From NCBI RefSeq assembly GCF_905475465.1, contig NC_062243.1:640001-704000 (forward strand): a stretch of 64,000 bases of DNA, read 5' to 3'. The DNA comes from Pieris napi (lineage: Eukaryota; Arthropoda; Insecta; Lepidoptera; Pieridae). A program made the translations under genes and the position numbers. This document shows positions 60,167-64,000 of the stretch, in pieces. Numbering within the stretch: the first letter of the stretch is position 1; every line of letters begins with the position of its first letter. The notes below the pieces were generated by a model. It had not been told where the DNA came from and made no database searches. It was given only the letters and a program-made list of their open reading frames with translations.

Positions 60167-61416
60167 AGATCCGACCGCGTGATTTATACGTTCATATGTT
60201 TGATTAATAAAATATAATTTTTATCGATATTTATAACTAAACCAATGCAGATCCGCAAAGGTGGCCATCCAAATTTGGCCGCAATTAATTTTAATTAAAA
60301 TGTAATTAATTATTTATTTTTGAACAATTACGTTCACTTGTGATTGTTAAAAAATATATTTCATTAGAAAGAAATATACCTGAGATACCGAGAAAGTTCA
60401 AGGTGCCATCCCTCACTTGGCCGCAACCTAATGTCAGCCAGGTGTAAACAGGTATAATTTCGTTAAATATATACGTTCATAATGTATTATCTTGTTATAC
60501 ATACCAAATTGAAGATTAATTCTTTCCCTACATGATGAGATATAGGTGCCTATGCAAAAATGCCCGCAAATAGTGACTGCCAACGATTAAAGATAAATAA
60601 AAGCGAGAGAAACTTAAGATAAACACCCCATGTCGAATAAAGATAGAGCATCCCAGCTGCTTGTCGTTTTTATGCTACTGCGCATGCGTCCATAGGCAAG
60701 GTGCTCAACTAGTAGCTCGCGTATTTGCTTGGAGTTTAAAATACTCCAAAAATTTACCAGTAAAAATAATATGTCATAATAATTAATCTACCAAACTAGT
60801 GTTTTCAATATTTTTTTAATTATATTCAACTAAAACAATATTGATATGATTGCAATATTCAGTACGGTATTTAGTTGAGCACCTTGCCTATGGACGCATG
60901 CGCAGTAGCATAAAAACGACAAGCAGCTGGGATGCTCTATCTTTATTCGACATGGGGTGTTTATCTTAAGTTTCTCTCGCTTTTATTTATCTTTAATCGT
61001 TGGCAGTCACTATTTGCGGGCATTTTTGCATAGGCACCTATATCTCATCATGTAGGGAAAGAATTAATCTTCAATTTGGTATGTATAACATGATAATACA
61101 TTATGAACGTATATATTTAACGAAATTATACCTGTTTACACCTGGCTGACATTAGGTTGCGGCCAAGTGAGGGATGGCACCTTGAACTTTCTCGGTATCT
61201 CAGGTATATTTCTTTCTAATGAAATATATTTTTTAACAATTACAAGTGAACGTAATTGTTCAAAAATAAATAATTAATTACATTTTAATTAAAATTAATT
61301 GCGGCCAAATTTGGATGGCCACCTTTGCGGATCTGCATTGGTTTAGTTATAAATATCGATAAAAATTATATTTTATTAATCAAACATATGAACGTATAAA
61401 TCACGCGGTCGGATCT
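60167..61416. mobile_element. 1250-bp foldback element: two 545-bp inverted arms
   Basis: The left arm 60167-60711 and right arm 60872-61416 have exactly equal length. Compared by eye they differ at only two sites: TTGTGATTG against TTGTAATTG, and ATCTTG against ATCATG in the same orientation. The outer ends read AGATCCGACCGCGTG and its inverse. The spacer of 160 bp is AT-rich. There is no ORF and no obvious target duplication. A transcript through it would form a nearly perfect 545-bp duplex. It is either a foldback transposon or an hpRNA-type locus. Confidence 0.9.
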
Positions 61417-61749
61417 TAGACTATAATTCGGCTGTGTTGTGTGACGGTGTGAAAGTTAGGGGGTTTAGGAGGGATTTAAATAGACATAGGTCTAGGTATC
61501 GCTTTTCTCGTGTAATTGACATATATAATTGTACTTAAATATCAATGGTTAATTACATATATGGTATGACATCATATTATCTTTACAAGTAATGTGTTAT
61601 AAATGTGGTGCTACAAACCCAATACCTACGTCTGTTTCCTTCATTATATTTTCTATAGGGGGTAAGAATAGGGTTGAGATTTAATGCACGTTGTGCCTTT
61701 ACTAGTTATAGTTGTATTAAGCTCTAATTTTTTTAAATGGAATCTTGTT

Positions 61750-62010
61750 CTCGCGACTCTCCTCCCTGAGGTCGTAGGTTCGATCCCCGGCTGTGCACCG
61801 ATGAATTTTCTTTCTATGTGCGCATTCAACATTCGCTCGAACGGTAAATGAAAACAACGTGAGGTAACCGATTTGCCTTAGACCCAAAAAGTCGACGGCG
61901 TGTGTCTGGCACAGGAGGCTAATCACCTACTTGCCTTTGATTGACAAATTATCATGGTATTGTTACAAAAATCTGAGGCCCAGACCTAAAAAGGTTGTAG
62001 CGCCACTGAT
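61750..62010 (+). repeat. SINE family A
   Basis: B box GGTTCGATCCC, body with ACATTCGCTCGAACG and end GTTGTAGCGCCACTGATT. The A-box end is diverged. Confidence 0.75.
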
Positions 62011-64000
62011 TTTTTCTTCTATTGATATATGTATCATATTGAATGCGCTAAAGAAAGTGTATTCACAACATTTGCTTACAAAGTAAGACGATGCATGAGG
62101 ACAAACATTTGAGTTTTATAGTTCGTATTTTAGGGTCAACTCAAGGTCACTAGTTAACCTTTTTCGGTCATAGGAAATTGTTAATAATAAATTAAACCCA
62201 AGATAACTCACTTGACTGATATGTCTTAAGTGTACAAACAGATTATGATAGATTCTAATCAAATTACAGGTTACAAGGTATCAAAGACATACTGTTGGTA
62301 TTAAAGATTAGCGTGCATTAAATGACAGTTATGTGCGACAGTTGGTCTTCAAACAAAATCGCAGTTTTGGAGTTCAAGTGCGTTGGAAAACTTGGGATTT
62401 TTTTCAAAGATTTTTGCCTATAAAAGTGTAAGCCTTATGGCTAAACGCACGTTTCGACCTTTGCTTGACGTGCGTTCTAATTTTGGCGTTGTACCAGTGG
62501 ATTTTCCTATCTCCGTCCTCAATTAATACTTGATCGACGATACGATTAAGGAAACATCATTAGAAAACCGTCAAGACAACCGTAAATACGTCAGGCATTC
62601 AAGACTTAGGCATAATATAGAAAATGGATGTAAGACAGAAGGGGTTTCCTCTAGATTTTTTGTTAAATAAAAATTCAAGAGATTTTGTAAGCCATTACAT
62701 TACTTGACGTAACATCATCAGCAGATTAAGAAAAAAGTGTAATTACAACCTGACAGAGACAATACCGTAATCGGAGGCCTCGGTCAAAGACAATCGAAAT
62801 CGAAAACGAACGTAACGGATGTGACGTCACGCAACGATACGCCTGTTACACTTGATTGTGGGTTGTTAGTGTTTTGCATATAATTAGCGGGTAATGTATT
62901 CACAATGATACTTGTTACGTATATGAGGTCTAGAATAGTGTTACCCAACGTGGTGCCCACGCCACTAGAGGAATTTTATTATTAAGATGGGCTATTCGAT
63001 AATTGATTAAAATTATTTGGAATTTGAATTTCTGTTTTTCATTGTGGGCATGAAGGTTTAGAAACACTGGTTTGGAAGATTAAAAGGCAAGATGACACAG
63101 CCGTGTGAGCCTAAAAATTAATCTAAATACAATTTCCGAAATAGGCCAGTGTTGATACAAAACAATTGTGTATCAATATTATTAAGGCCCTATCCCAGAT
63201 CGAATTGCTGTGTCAATGTCTCGGGGTGGACTGCGGGGCGCAGTGGAGAGCTGGAGCACAGAGGCGCGCCGCGCCGGCCCGTAATAACAATTAGATATGT
63301 AAAACATTAAATTAATGTAATTTTATAATTTTTTTTCTGAAATGGATTACTTGGCTTGCGATAAAATATATCGGGTAAATTTCAAAATCATGTTCCATAT
63401 ACATTTTCGTCATAAAATGAATTCAAAGTGTAAAAAATTTGCTATGTTTGGATTTTTTTCTATAAAGCGAAGTTATTTAAATCGTGTATCGATATTGCAA
63501 AATATTTTTTCCATTCGCCCTACTTCAAGAAATAATGACGAAAAATGGAAAGAAACAATGTACATTTTTGGAGTTTGGCGACCAGATCGGTCCTTAAGGC
63601 GGCGTCACGCGACTACAGAATTATTAATTTTAACTAAGGGACTAATGTACTAATTACACTGAAATAAGCAAAATATCAGATTTGTTTAATGAAATCCCTT
63701 CAAAGTATTTGATCGTATGAATCGCGTGTTACATTAACTTGAAAGTCAAATGGTCGGTCGTTGACTGCATTACCATAGACAACGGATTAAAGGCTTTAGT
63801 TCCATACAAGGTAGCCTGTATTTGCATTTGTAGGAACTCTTGGATGTCCTAATCATTGTACATTCAGATGTCGTTCAGTAAAATTCCAAGAAGTTGTTTA
63901 TTAATAACTTGGCTTGGCTGTAGTTTGACTAGTGTTTTAACTGTACGCAAAACGGAAACAAATACATTTGTTCAAGAAATAACATAACATTTATTAGTAA
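62011..64000. other. No gene recognised
   Basis: A 103-codon open frame at 63342-63653 has no recognisable feature. A short GC-rich patch lies at 63230-63280. An hAT-like end remnant is near 62937. Otherwise AT-rich sequence. Confidence 0.35.

Larger units (their letters stand above)
16614..64000 (+). other. Inferred Amph intron 1 (runs off the window)
   Basis: After the phase-0 donor at 16614 no plus-strand exon resembling the rest of the BAR domain was recognised. Nothing else in the interval looks like a host exon. Unless a gene was missed, it is one long intron made of transposons and AT-rich unique sequence. An unrecognised small nested gene or alternative promoter cannot be excluded by eye. 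Confidence 0.5.

Noticed and set aside
63342..63653. A 103-codon open frame near the right end
   Set aside because: No domain, no codon or splice evidence, and AT-rich composition; treated as chance.

Overview
The window looks like nuclear DNA of a butterfly or moth. It is AT-rich, with short-intron genes set among dense transposon debris. The repeats have a lepidopteran look: tRNA-headed SINEs, Helitron-type elements ending in CTAG, and jockey-like LINE tails. No species is assigned.

Genes occupy the first 17 kb. A minus-strand gene at 8139-15984 (nine coding exons, 492 codons) is read as MNS1, a coiled-coil protein of the inside of sperm and ciliary doublet microtubules. Immediately 3' of it, same strand, lies a second gene at 1264-5921 (six exons, 295 codons). 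It is a diverged tandem copy of the MNS1 core: three consecutive coding exons have exactly the same lengths (165, 79 and 204 nt) and phases in both genes. The copy lacks the MNS1 N-terminal exons and the conserved C-terminal exon. Head-to-head with MNS1, about 560 bp away on the plus strand, is the first coding exon of Amphiphysin (16545-16613), encoding helix 0 of the N-BAR domain. No second Amph exon was found, so the remaining ~47 kb is probably its first intron.

That inferred intron is a transposon landscape. 19405-25515 is a structurally complete Helitron with an uninterrupted 1557-aa Rep/helicase ORF. 30148-31294 is a jockey-like LINE fragment with a 12-bp target duplication, itself split by another LINE. 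34464-38015 is a hAT-like element with perfect 8-bp target duplications that carries a nested Helitron-like element and a nested Harbinger-like MITE. 52630-54232 is an inverted, near-identical copy of a 1.6-kb TTA-flanked element that also lies inside an MNS1 intron (11579-13183). About a dozen copies of one tRNA-derived SINE are scattered throughout. Two unusual palindromic structures sit near the right end: a block-shuffled repeat around TA microsatellites (58631-59100), and a 1250-bp foldback made of two 545-bp arms that are almost perfect inverted copies (60167-61416).

Exon structures were worked out by eye from splice signals, frame continuity and paralogue comparison. No RNA data or database search was available.
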